Positions 16,704 to 23,685 of a stretch of DNA of 26,657 bases are shown here, in pieces. This DNA is from Candidatus Ethanoperedens thermophilum (lineage in GTDB: Archaea; Halobacteriota; Methanosarcinia; Methanosarcinales; EX4572-44). Both the position numbers and the translations under genes were made by a program. Position 1 is the first letter of the stretch; the number at the start of each line of letters is the position of its first letter. The notes beneath the pieces were generated by a model, which saw nothing but the letters and a program-made list of their open reading frames with translations, did no database searches and had not been told where the DNA came from. The stretch covers positions 13,917 through 40,573 of the forward strand of contig WNEG01000087.1 in the NCBI GenBank assembly GCA_012910725.1. The letters run 5' to 3'.

Positions 16704-16979
16704 ATGATGACAGTTCGGTTCATTCTCACTGATTACGTAAGCCAGCTATTGGCGCATGCAGTCTACGACAAATTGGATGATGGCACTTATGCCGGACGAA
16801 TTCCAGAATGCAGAGGAGTAGTAGCATTTGGAGCAACCCTACGTGAATGTGAAGATGAACTCCACTCAACCCTCGAAGATTGGATCCTGGTTGGTCTCAA
16901 GCTGGGACATCCTTTACCTATGATTGCTGAAATTAATCTTAACAAGGATATGGCTTATGAGCCCATGGAAGCCCTGTAA
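16704..16979 (+). CDS. HicB-like antitoxin
   Basis: 91 aa. The central segment DGTYAGRIPECRGVVAFGAT, followed by RECEDELHSTLEDWIL, is the partial RNase H-like HicB fold. It ends in KDMAYEPMEAL with no obvious DNA-binding domain. Its 3' end overlaps the hicA-like gene by 23 nt, fixing the pair as an operon in antitoxin-first order. An adjacent ATG at 16707 is an equally good start. Confidence 0.82.
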   Translation: MMTVRFILTDYVSQLLAHAVYDKLDDGTYAGRIPECRGVVAFGATLRECEDELHSTLEDWILVGLKLGHPLPMIAEINLNKDMAYEPMEAL

Positions 16980-17187
16980 ACGCCGAGATTTTATCCAGAG
17001 GCTGCGGAAGTTGGGTTTTGATGGACCTTATTCTGGTACACGTCATCAATTTATGATCCATGGGCAGAACCGTATAGCGATCCCTTCCAATGCTGAATAT
17101 TCCGTGCCTCAGCTCCGGATGATGATTCGTGAGGTTGAAGGAATCTTGAATTGTGGTATTACAGTGAATGAGTGGAACAAATTGTGA
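16957..17187 (+). CDS. HicA-like mRNA interferase toxin
   Basis: 76 aa with a double-stranded-RNA-binding-like fold. KRRDFIQRLRKLGFDGPYSG runs into TRHQFMIH, where the His at about residue 30 is the expected catalytic position, then AIPSNAEYSVPQLRMMIREV. The start at 16957 (MSPWKPCKRR) is chosen because it begins just before the conserved helix. The frame is open further upstream inside hicB. Confidence 0.82.
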   Translation: MSPWKPCKRRDFIQRLRKLGFDGPYSGTRHQFMIHGQNRIAIPSNAEYSVPQLRMMIREVEGILNCGITVNEWNKL

Positions 17188-17304
17188 TAGCTAACGTCGC
17201 CCAACATTGTGTACGCGATTCGCACCTCTCGGCGCTCTTCCAACCAATCTTTCTCATCCAAAATCAAATGTAGGTTTTATGTGGTAAAAGTGTATACCTG
17301 TGCT

Positions 17305-17379
17305 AAAAAAATTATAAAAAAACAGATATCGTTCAGCACATAAGCAAATGCCAACTGGAATGTCTCGGAATTATTCCGA
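17305..17379 (-). terminator. Probable terminator of mch
   Basis: Within 20-95 nt after the mch stop the minus strand shows a TCGGAA-TAA-TTCCGA hairpin (17365-17379) and then T-runs (17305-17322), the usual signal for archaeal termination. The rest of 17188-17397 has no gene. Confidence 0.5.
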
Positions 17380-17397
17380 TGGTTGAGTGATTGAGAC

Positions 17398-18348
17398 TTA
17401 TAGATTTTTGATTTCGTAAGATTTCAGTATTACCTCGTCATTTAAGTAGCCTGTATGGTATGTTTTTCCTGTTTCAAGGTCATTTACTGTTACTTCTGCA
17501 GGGGCAAAGATGTCTACATCAATCTTATAGAAATCATAATCTGCTTCTTTAAATATTTCGTAGAGCGGTTTACCATAACTGCTTGATGCACTGGAAGTAA
17601 CCTTTTTGAACACACCTTCGTCAAAACCTTTGAGGGTCAGGTTGACAGAACCATAATATATTACACTATCATTTGTTGAACCCATTGCTTTTGTGTTATC
17701 ACTCAGTACTGGTGCAATTGGTGCTACCCCTGCCCCACAGACAATATTATTCGTATCATATCCAAGTTCATTCAACTTATGGACACCAGCTTCTACCACC
17801 CTGCCAGAGACCTGCACAGAACCTACAATCGAAGCAGTTGGAGCTACAATTGCCACAACATTTTCAACATCAATTCCACATTCCCTGGCAATAAATTCCA
17901 TCACCTTTTCATCAGGAAGCTCATTTGATTCAAGAGCAATGACAGCACCGTTAAATTTGTCCTTGTAACCTATGCGTTTATAGATTTTCTTGGGCTTTAA
18001 TGATAATGCACGTGCTGGGCCCGAGCCCATCGCAACATACTTACCCACATTGATCTGCCAGCCAGCCATCTGCGAGGCAAGACACGAAATAGATGGATGA
18101 TCTGTAGTGACGTCGATAAAAGATAGTGCAACATCTCCAAGTTTATGAACACTGATATTGCTTGTGCCAAGACCGCCCATGCACACATCAGTAAACATCA
18201 AACCAGCTTCATAACTTCCAGTGACATTGATGCCACAATCGATGACAGTTGCCTTATTTTTAAGCTTTATCTCTTCTACTTTGAGTTCTTCTGCCCAGTC
18301 TATCATTACTTCAGTAATTTCTAATGCTCTTTCATTTACGCTCAACAT
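17398..18348 (-). CDS. mch: Methenyltetrahydromethanopterin cyclohydrolase
   Basis: 316 aa. Mch converts methenyl-H4MPT to formyl-H4MPT (or the reverse during methane or alkane oxidation) in the C1 branch. It is recognised over its full length: MLSVNERALEITEVMIDWAE, the segment VDCGINVTGSYEAGL..., the block DHPSISCLASQMAGWQI and the GSGPARAL segment (about 109-116). It stands alone with its own promoter, flanked by hairpin repeats and toxin-antitoxin genes. This gene is the strongest pointer to a C1-metabolising archaeon. Confidence 0.96.
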   Translation of the reverse strand: MLSVNERALEITEVMIDWAEELKVEEIKLKNKATVIDCGINVTGSYEAGLMFTDVCMGGLGTSNISVHKLGDVALSFIDVTTDHPSISCLASQMAGWQINVGKYVAMGSGPARALSLKPKKIYKRIGYKDKFNGAVIALESNELPDEKVMEFIARECGIDVENVVAIVAPTASIVGSVQVSGRVVEAGVHKLNELGYDTNNIVCGAGVAPIAPVLSDNTKAMGSTNDSVIYYGSVNLTLKGFDEGVFKKVTSSASSSYGKPLYEIFKEADYDFYKIDVDIFAPAEVTVNDLETGKTYHTGYLNDEVILKSYEIKNL

Positions 18349-18380
18349 TGGAATCGCCAGAAGGTAAATAACAAAATCAA

Positions 18381-18388
18381 CATATAAG
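18381..18388 (-). promoter_or_regulatory. TATA box for mch
   Basis: CTTATATG on the minus strand, 33 nt upstream of the mch ATG, consistent with a leader of under 15 nt. Confidence 0.5.
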
Positions 18389-18446
18389 GCTTTTGGGTTT
18401 TGAGCCGAGAACTCACAAATAATGATTTACCCGGAACTGTATCATT

Positions 18447-18600
18447 TTCAAGAAACTGCACAACTTCGTTGTACAGAAAACAACCAGTAACTCTCGATTG
18501 CACGAGCACTGCACAACTTCGTTGTACAGAAATAACATTCCAGATGCAGGAGAACGATGTGCGTTTGTACTTTCCTATACGTTAAGAAACTGCACACAAC
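18447..18600. repeat. Hairpin repeat cluster upstream of mch
   Basis: Two copies of TGCACAACTTCGTTGTACA (18457-18475 and 18510-18528). The second is followed by the same tail as the dispersed repeat (GAAATAACATTCCAG, then GTGCGTTTGTACTTTC and TATACGTT). AAGAAACTGCAC occurs at both ends (near 18450 and 18584), as a possible flanking duplication. This appears to be a partial third copy of the 9636/16289 repeat with an extra module. No genes. Confidence 0.75.
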
Positions 18601-18893
18601 GTGAGTAGGAATGAATCTTGGTTATGCAGTAATCAAAACATGTGTCTATGATGGTTTTCAAAAACTGGGTAAACTATTTACTATGGGTTCTATTATGTAA
18701 CTATCATTCTACAACATTGATTTAACAGTATTGGTCAACAACCCCGGACCTCCACTTCGCAAAGTTTGGGGCATCAACTGGATTGGAGGTCGAGTTGTAA
18801 TGTACATGTGGATAAAGGTAGAACGGGTGGGTGAGTGTATGTTTGACAGAGGCAATTTGGAATTGTACTACAAAACATGTGCCCTTTAACAAA
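18601..18893. other. Intergenic region with an inverted repeat
   Basis: No gene seen. GACCTCCA (18747-18754) and TGGAGGTC (18784-18791) form an 8-bp stem around a smaller ACTT-CGCA-AAGT hairpin. This lies about 100 nt past the 3' end of the RelE-type gene and may be a remnant of a mobile sequence. Confidence 0.35.
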
Positions 18894-19154
18894 TCAGTCT
18901 TTATACACGCTCTTACGATGTTTGCAGTGAAGCAATATTAGGACATATTCCTGGTCACAAACTTCATACCGTATTCGATAGTTGCCAATCCGGATACGGT
19001 ACTCATTTTCATATCCTTTCAGTTTGATACACCCACGCGGATGTGGATGCTCCTCCAACATCTTGATCTTCTTAATGATTCTGTCATAGACAGCATCCGG
19101 TAGGTCATCTAGTTGCTTCTGTACTGGCTTTGGGATTACAACCCGGTAGTTCAT
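18894..19154 (-). CDS. RelE/ParE-family toxin
   Basis: 86 aa, starting MNYRVVIPKPVQKQLDDLPD. RelE-superfamily features are the helical N-terminus, HPHPRGCIKLKGYENEYRIR, the strand IGNYRIRYEV and the C-terminal CKHRKSVYKD. The ATG at 19152-19154 overlaps the antitoxin stop by one base. An upstream TTG is possible but not needed. RelE members cleave mRNA and ParE members inhibit gyrase; the sequence alone does not decide which this is. Confidence 0.85.
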   Translation of the reverse strand: MNYRVVIPKPVQKQLDDLPDAVYDRIIKKIKMLEEHPHPRGCIKLKGYENEYRIRIGNYRIRYEVCDQEYVLILLHCKHRKSVYKD

Positions 19155-19402
19155 CAATTTTTCCTGTGCCGCTGAGCGATGTATTCATCGATAGTCACAT
19201 AGTCTCCTGCCTGATATGCAGTGCGAGCTTCTTGAATTTCAGCTTGCACACTCATGTCTTCTTCCCATGTCTTTTCCTCATCATGCGCCATCTGCTCATC
19301 CAGCAGTTCCCAAAGCCGGAATTTGTCCTTCGTATGCAGTTTTGTAATAGATTTAACTAATGATTCGAAAGGTATTAATAATTCTACACTTTCTTGTGCC
19401 AT
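19154..19402 (-). CDS. Antitoxin partner of the RelE-type toxin
   Basis: 82 aa, highly charged and helical, beginning MAQESVELLIPFESLVKSIT and ending in TIDEYIAQRHRKN. It lies directly upstream of, and overlaps, the toxin gene. The YVTIDEYIA tail resembles archaeal/cyanobacterial RelB-like small antitoxins. No clear DNA-binding fold is seen. Confidence 0.75.
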   Translation of the reverse strand: MAQESVELLIPFESLVKSITKLHTKDKFRLWELLDEQMAHDEEKTWEEDMSVQAEIQEARTAYQAGDYVTIDEYIAQRHRKN

Positions 19403-19440
19403 AATCTTGCCTTAAAATTGCCATAAAGACTTCTTGACGT

Positions 19441-19760
19441 ACTCCCCGCAATGAAATTGCGAGGAATCTTTAGGAAGATTCATAGAACCCTCAATGGGCT
19501 CGCCATAGCCCAGTTACTGCTACCCGGAGGCTCACAGTTATTATTCTGTTTAATGTTTGCGACACCGTCCACATCTGCATTCATCGACACGCCCTGATCT
19601 GGACATACGTATAATCCTCGGTGTTTTCTACCGTTTTTGTGGATTACTCCGCATAAACAACATGTTTGTTATACTATATAAGCATTTTTGCACGTCTGGA
19701 GAGGCGGGGGCGGGCTATCCCCGCTCTAAAGAGCGAGGCTTGCGCTGCCCCCTGCGCCCC
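19441..19760 (-). mobile_element. Decayed IS200/IS605-type element
   Basis: It surrounds the TnpB remnant. One end has a hairpin CCTCGCAAT-TTC-ATTGCGGGG just after the tnpB stop. The other side has a GC-rich stem CGCTCT-AA-AGAGCG (19722-19735), which could be a second element end or the phoU terminator. Boundaries are approximate. It accounts for the 19403-19780 gap. Confidence 0.55.
19480..19668 (-). pseudogene. TnpB C-terminal remnant
   Basis: Reading from 19668 the frame gives TCCLCGVIHKNGRKHRGLYV followed by CPDQGVSMNADVDGVANIKQ, the TnpB zinc ribbon and the RuvC-III Asp motif (NADVDGVANI). The second CxxC has decayed to CPDQ. A stop lies directly upstream and the rest of TnpB is missing. 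It is of a different, IS1341-like subtype from the intact TnpB at 22412, judged by this motif. Confidence 0.8.
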
Positions 19761-19780
19761 CAATACTGTCAACAAGTTTA

Positions 19781-20434
19781 TTAATTAAGATCGACTCGCT
19801 CACCTGTTGCCATGTACACGACGCTCTCACAGATGTTGGTGATGTGATCACCACTGCGTTCAAGGTAGCGTGCTGCAAAGGTCAGGTGTGATGCGTTTTT
19901 TATCTTTGTTGGATCTTCTATCATATAAGTGATAAGTTCCCGGCGTACCTGATCAAAGAGTGCATCAATTTCATCATCTCTTCTTGCAGTTTGTTTTGCA
20001 AGTTCACTATCGCCACTCTCGAATGCTTGCATGACAGAAGTGAGCATTTCACCACAGATATCTGCCATTCTTGGCAAATCTACCAGTGGTTTTATGTGTG
20101 GTTGTTTGATGGTGGATCTGGTTATCCATGCTATTTCAAGGGCAAGATCTCCTATGCGCTCAAGGTCGATAATGATTTTAATGATTGAGCCTATCAGGCG
20201 GAGGTCCTTTGCCATCGGCTGCTGCAATGCAAGGAGGGCAAAGCACGTATCTTCAATCGTTGCATAGAGGTTGTCAATCTCATCGTCTGAGTTAATCACC
20301 TCACCAGCTTCATCAAGATTCTGGTGTTTCAGTGATGCAATTGCTTTTTTGATATTATCTCCTGCCATGTTGCCCATCCTGATCGTATCTTCTTTCAGTT
20401 TTCGCAGTTGTTGGTGATATTTAGTCCGTGTCAT
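19781..20434 (-). CDS. phoU: Phosphate uptake regulator PhoU
   Basis: 217 aa, all-helical, with two PhoU repeats: MGNMAGDNIKKAIASLKHQN near the start and a second copy from about DICGEMLTSVMQAFESGDSE. Conserved segments include LRLIGSIIKIIIDLERIGDL and the C-terminal YLERSGDHITNICESVVYM. PhoU restrains the Pst transporter and binds metal through acidic helices. The start MTRTKYHQQLRKLKED at 20434 is chosen; the longer frame reads into a hairpin cassette. It is last in ccmC-pstCAB-phoU, and its start lies inside a duplicated junction segment. Confidence 0.92.
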   Translation of the reverse strand: MTRTKYHQQLRKLKEDTIRMGNMAGDNIKKAIASLKHQNLDEAGEVINSDDEIDNLYATIEDTCFALLALQQPMAKDLRLIGSIIKIIIDLERIGDLALEIAWITRSTIKQPHIKPLVDLPRMADICGEMLTSVMQAFESGDSELAKQTARRDDEIDALFDQVRRELITYMIEDPTKIKNASHLTFAARYLERSGDHITNICESVVYMATGERVDLN

Positions 20435-20450
20435 AAGTCTTATCCACACC

Positions 20451-20626
20451 TGCACAACTTCGTTGTGCAGAACCACACACTCCGTGTGCGGAACTGCATA
20501 CTGCGTATGCAGAAATTAATTCTTGAATAATTCTTGATTGCGAGAAGCACTGCATACTGCGTATGCAGAAATTAATTCTTGAATAATTCTTGATTGCGTT
20601 AGCAATCAAGTGCAGAGCAATCAAGA
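20451..20626. repeat. Hairpin cassette between pstB and phoU
   Basis: Modules in order are TGCACAACTTCGTTGTGCA (20451-20469), CCACACACTCCGTGTGCGG (20473-20491), TGCATACTGCGTATGCA (20495-20511) and a second TGCATACTGCGTATGCA (20551-20567). The last two are each followed by the same ~25-nt tail with TTCTTGAATAATTCTTGATT. Then comes CTTGATTGC-GTTA-GCAATCAAG (20589-20610). The cassette is flanked by an imperfect duplication (20429-20450 and 20627-20646), each copy containing the pstB-type TAA and the phoU-type ATG. Confidence 0.82.
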
Positions 20627-20635
20627 TGTCATGCG

Positions 20636-21400
20636 TTATCCAAACCTTCCTGTTATGTAGTCTTCTGTACTTTTCTCTTTCGGTTTTTTAAAGAGTTTTT
20701 TTGTCTCATCGAATTCTACCAGCTCTCCGTGAAGGAAGAAGGCTGTGTAGTCTGATACCCTTGCTGCCTGCTGCATGTTATGGGTAACTATGATAATGGT
20801 GTAGTGTTCTTTAAGTTTTACCATGAGGTCTTCGATCTTGCTTGTTGAGATTGGATCAAGGGCACTGCATGGTTCATCGAGGAGTATGATGTCTGGCTGC
20901 ACTGCGAGAGTTCTCGCGATGCACAATCGCTGCTGCTGTCCCCCACTCAAGCTTAATGCCGAGCGGTTGATTCGATCACTGACTTCATCCCACAAAGCTG
21001 CATTTTTTAAGCTTTCTTCAACGATTTGTACAAGTCGCTGCTTGTTTTTTTCACCATGTATTCGTGGACCGTATGCGACGTTTTCAAATATCGATGATGG
21101 GAAGGGGTTTGGTTTCTGAAATACCATGCCGACCTTTTTTCGAAGACTCACCACATCTATATCTTTGTGGTTGATATTTTCATGGTCTAGCAGCATTTCA
21201 CCCTCTGTTCTTACCGTTGGTATCAGGTCATTCATTCGGTTAATACATCGTATGAAGCTGGTTTTTCCGCAGCCTGAAGGCCCTATGAGCGCTGTGATTT
21301 TCCTCCTTGGTATATTCAGGTTGATGTTTTTTAGAGCTTGATTGTCTGCATACCACAGATTCAGGTTTTTAACTGATATTTCGATTTCTTCATGGTCCAT
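20636..21400 (-). CDS. pstB: Phosphate ABC transporter ATP-binding protein
   Basis: 254 aa, cytoplasmic ATPase of the high-affinity phosphate importer. Walker A is GPSGCGKT (40-47), the Q-loop is FQKPNPF (94-100), the signature is LSGGQQQR (151-158), Walker B is IILLDEP with E176, and the H-loop His is at 207. FQKPNPFP is characteristic of PstB. A strong AAAGGAGGA ribosome-binding site precedes the ATG. Its TAA lies in a sequence repeated in front of phoU. Confidence 0.96.
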   Translation of the reverse strand: MDHEEIEISVKNLNLWYADNQALKNINLNIPRRKITALIGPSGCGKTSFIRCINRMNDLIPTVRTEGEMLLDHENINHKDIDVVSLRKKVGMVFQKPNPFPSSIFENVAYGPRIHGEKNKQRLVQIVEESLKNAALWDEVSDRINRSALSLSGGQQQRLCIARTLAVQPDIILLDEPCSALDPISTSKIEDLMVKLKEHYTIIIVTHNMQQAARVSDYTAFFLHGELVEFDETKKLFKKPKEKSTEDYITGRFG

Positions 21401-21454
21401 ACGTAGGTCCTCCTTTTGCTCTATCTATATCTATAATTTACGATTTGTTTTTTA

Positions 21455-22312
21455 TTACCCTTGCAGTTTTTTCTGATATTTCCTGCGAAGGATGATTGCT
21501 GCTGCATTCATTGTTAGCAGAACCAAAAGAAGCACGATAATTGCTGCCGATGCAATATTTGCAAATTCTGGTTGAGGTTTACTGATCCAGTTAAATATCT
21601 GTATTGGCATGGCTGTAAAAGGATCAAGGGGCGTTTGCGGGGTGAAGGCTACAAACGTGAGAGCGCCTATCATTATCAATGGTGCGGTCTCTCCGATAGC
21701 TCTTGAAAGCGCAAGGATGTTTCCTGTAAGTATCCATGGCATAGCTGAAGGCAGCACCTGGTACCTGATAGTCTGCCACTTGCTCGCCCCAAGTCCGTAG
21801 GATGCTTCTCGAAGTGATTTTGGTACTGCGCCAAGAGCTTCTTTTGTGGAGATGATAATTATTGGGAGTACCAATAACGAGAGTGTAAGTGCACCTGCTA
21901 TCAGACTTTTTCCAAGTGATAGTCCTCGAACAAAAAGAGCAAGACCAAGGATGCCATAAACGACACTCGGAACGCCAGCCAGATTGAAGATATTAATTTC
22001 TATAATCTTTGTGAGACGTGATCTTGGTGCATATTCCTCCAGGTATATTGCTGCACTCACCCCCATAGGCAGTGCAAGAGCAGCGGTTAGCAATATGAGC
22101 CAGATTGAACCCCAGAGTGCTGATTTTATGCCTGCCCTTTCTGGAAAGCGAGATGGATAGCTGCAAATAAAATCCCAGCTTAACCAGGAAAATCCTTTTA
22201 CAAATATATCAAATAACAGTAAAGCAAGCAGCACGATGCCAGTGATTGTAGAGGCAAAGCAGATAACTGCAAAAAGTTGGTCTTTTCTTTGACGTTTCTG
22301 TTGCAGGTTCAT
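21455..22312 (-). CDS. pstA: Phosphate ABC transporter permease PstA
   Basis: 285 aa integral-membrane permease with about six transmembrane helices and the EAA loop region REASYGLGASKWQTIRYQVL. The start MNLQQKRQRKDQLFAVICFA is at 22310-22312. The TnpB element ends only about 5 nt upstream, so the native ribosome-binding site (GGGAGGT at the pstC 3' end) is now 1.35 kb away. Excising the element would give pstC stop TAG, one G, then the pstA ATG. Confidence 0.94.
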   Translation of the reverse strand: MNLQQKRQRKDQLFAVICFASTITGIVLLALLLFDIFVKGFSWLSWDFICSYPSRFPERAGIKSALWGSIWLILLTAALALPMGVSAAIYLEEYAPRSRLTKIIEINIFNLAGVPSVVYGILGLALFVRGLSLGKSLIAGALTLSLLVLPIIIISTKEALGAVPKSLREASYGLGASKWQTIRYQVLPSAMPWILTGNILALSRAIGETAPLIMIGALTFVAFTPQTPLDPFTAMPIQIFNWISKPQPEFANIASAAIIVLLLVLLTMNAAAIILRRKYQKKLQG

Positions 22313-22317
22313 CCTAC

Positions 22318-23668
22318 TTGCGCAAGGAGACCCCGTCCGAAAGGACGGGGAGGAATTGCGCCCTCCATAGAGCTTACATAGTTTCGTGACATAGTTAACA
22401 TCGGTGAGACCTTGAAGACGATACTAATCAACTGTTTGCCATTAACCAGCAAGAAACAGCAGATACGCAATAGCTTCTTTAAAGAATATCTTCGCGTTCT
22501 GAATGCCACACTTAAATCATTGCCTGATGCCAAATCTTCAAACGATTTGCACCACCTAACATACTTCAACATTCGTGAAACCTCCTTTTTGCCTTCTGAT
22601 ATTGTTCAAGAAGCCCGAAAAGATGTGTGGGCTAAACGCAAGACTGTTAATAATAGATTCAAACGGTGTTCTATCCGACTTAACAAGAGATGGTTCAGGT
22701 TTTTTACCACTGATCGAGCAACCCCCAGCTTCAAGATCACCTACGCTCCACACAAAACTTTTACGATACCCATAGCAATTGATGGTGGTTATGATCGATT
22801 CACCTGTTTTCTCGATGATGGCTGGGTTATCAAAACTATATCCCTTCTCGACAGTAAAATTGCTGTCGCCATCGACAAAGATTTCGAAGTTCCTGCTAAC
22901 ATCAGCAGGTATGTCGTAGGAGTTGATGTTGGTTCGACCACTCTCGCAGCGATAACCATTTTCGACACCCTCGAAAACCGTGTTGTCAAACAACTCTACT
23001 TTGGTAGAGATGTTGCCATCAGGCAACGCAGGATTGCGGATCAGCGTGCTTTGCTTCGGAGCAATGTCGACAAAGGTTCTGATCAAGCGAAGAAGAGTCT
23101 TAAACGGCTTGCTAACAAACAATTCAACTTTGTCAAGACCCGTAGTGGTCAAATTGCTAAAGAAATCGTGGAACTCGCGGTTAAACATAGTGCATCCATT
23201 GCCATTGAGAAACTTACTATTAGAAGCAGGAAACACCAATTTAACAAGACGGCTAACCGAAAGATAAACACGATTCCGTATGCACAGCTCAGAGACTTTC
23301 TTATATCGAACTGTGCCGAGTACGGAGTGTATCTTGATCAAGTTGATCCTTACCACACCTCGAAGTGGTGTCCTCACTGCGGTGCAGTGAATAATGGACA
23401 TGCCACATCTAACTACGCTTTGTATAGATGCAAAGAGTGTGGTCTGGTTGTTAATAGCGACAGAAATGCGTCCCTCGTGGTTGCCATCAAATCGGCTCTG
23501 GTGCGGGAAAATTCTCAAGGTCTCACCAACCTTTTTTCCCAGTTTACCAGAGCTAAAGTCCCTGTAAACGGGCTTTTTCGTCCAGATGATAAGTTTTTGA
23601 GTTGTGCTGTGCATGATATCAGTCCTTTGATGGAAAGCCCCTTCCGATAGGGAGGGGTAGTTTACTAC
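22318..23668 (+). mobile_element. Non-autonomous IS200/IS605-type element carrying tnpB
   Basis: Left end 22318-22361: TTGCGCAAGGAGA, then the hairpin CCCCGTCC-GAAA-GGACGGGG, then TTGCGC. Right end near 23641-23665: CCCCTTCCGATAGGGAGGGG followed by TAGTTTAC. Both ends match the IscB element. It is inserted between pstC and pstA, antisense to them, without a visible target duplication. TAC lies just outside the left end. The right boundary is ambiguous by 3 nt. No TnpA gene. Confidence 0.75.
22412..23650 (+). CDS. tnpB: TnpB RNA-guided nuclease
   Basis: 412 aa, Cas12-ancestor-type endonuclease. RuvC-I is VVGVDVGSTT (D172), RuvC-II is SIAIEKLTIR (E266), the zinc ribbon is CPHCG...CKECG (C320, C323, C340, C343) and RuvC-III is VNSDRNAS (D350). 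All expected catalytic residues are present. The start is TTG at 22412 (LKTILINCLPLT); the nearest upstream in-frame stop is at 22379, with no ATG between. The C-terminal tail after about residue 370 overlaps the predicted omega-RNA, as in characterised TnpB genes. It is oriented against the pst genes. Confidence 0.92.
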   Translation: MKTILINCLPLTSKKQQIRNSFFKEYLRVLNATLKSLPDAKSSNDLHHLTYFNIRETSFLPSDIVQEARKDVWAKRKTVNNRFKRCSIRLNKRWFRFFTTDRATPSFKITYAPHKTFTIPIAIDGGYDRFTCFLDDGWVIKTISLLDSKIAVAIDKDFEVPANISRYVVGVDVGSTTLAAITIFDTLENRVVKQLYFGRDVAIRQRRIADQRALLRSNVDKGSDQAKKSLKRLANKQFNFVKTRSGQIAKEIVELAVKHSASIAIEKLTIRSRKHQFNKTANRKINTIPYAQLRDFLISNCAEYGVYLDQVDPYHTSKWCPHCGAVNNGHATSNYALYRCKECGLVVNSDRNASLVVAIKSALVRENSQGLTNLFSQFTRAKVPVNGLFRPDDKFLSCAVHDISPLMESPFR

Positions 23669-23685
23669 TCGTATACCTCCCGGTA
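23560..23685 (+). ncRNA. Predicted TnpB omega-RNA with 3' guide
   Basis: TnpB guide RNAs come from the right end of the element and read outward. The right-end hairpin CCCCTTCC-GATA-GGGAGGGG and TAGTTTAC would form the 3' scaffold. The guide would be about 16-20 nt of the pstC 3' end, starting around 23666-23669 (TACTCGTATACCTCC). The 5' limit is a guess. Support is positional plus the shared end sequence. Confidence 0.45.

Noticed and set aside
17188..17260. Sequence after hicA resembling integron-type attachment sites (TAACGTCGCCCAACA)
   Set aside because: No paired inverse core, integrase or cassette structure is visible; the likeness is too weak to call.
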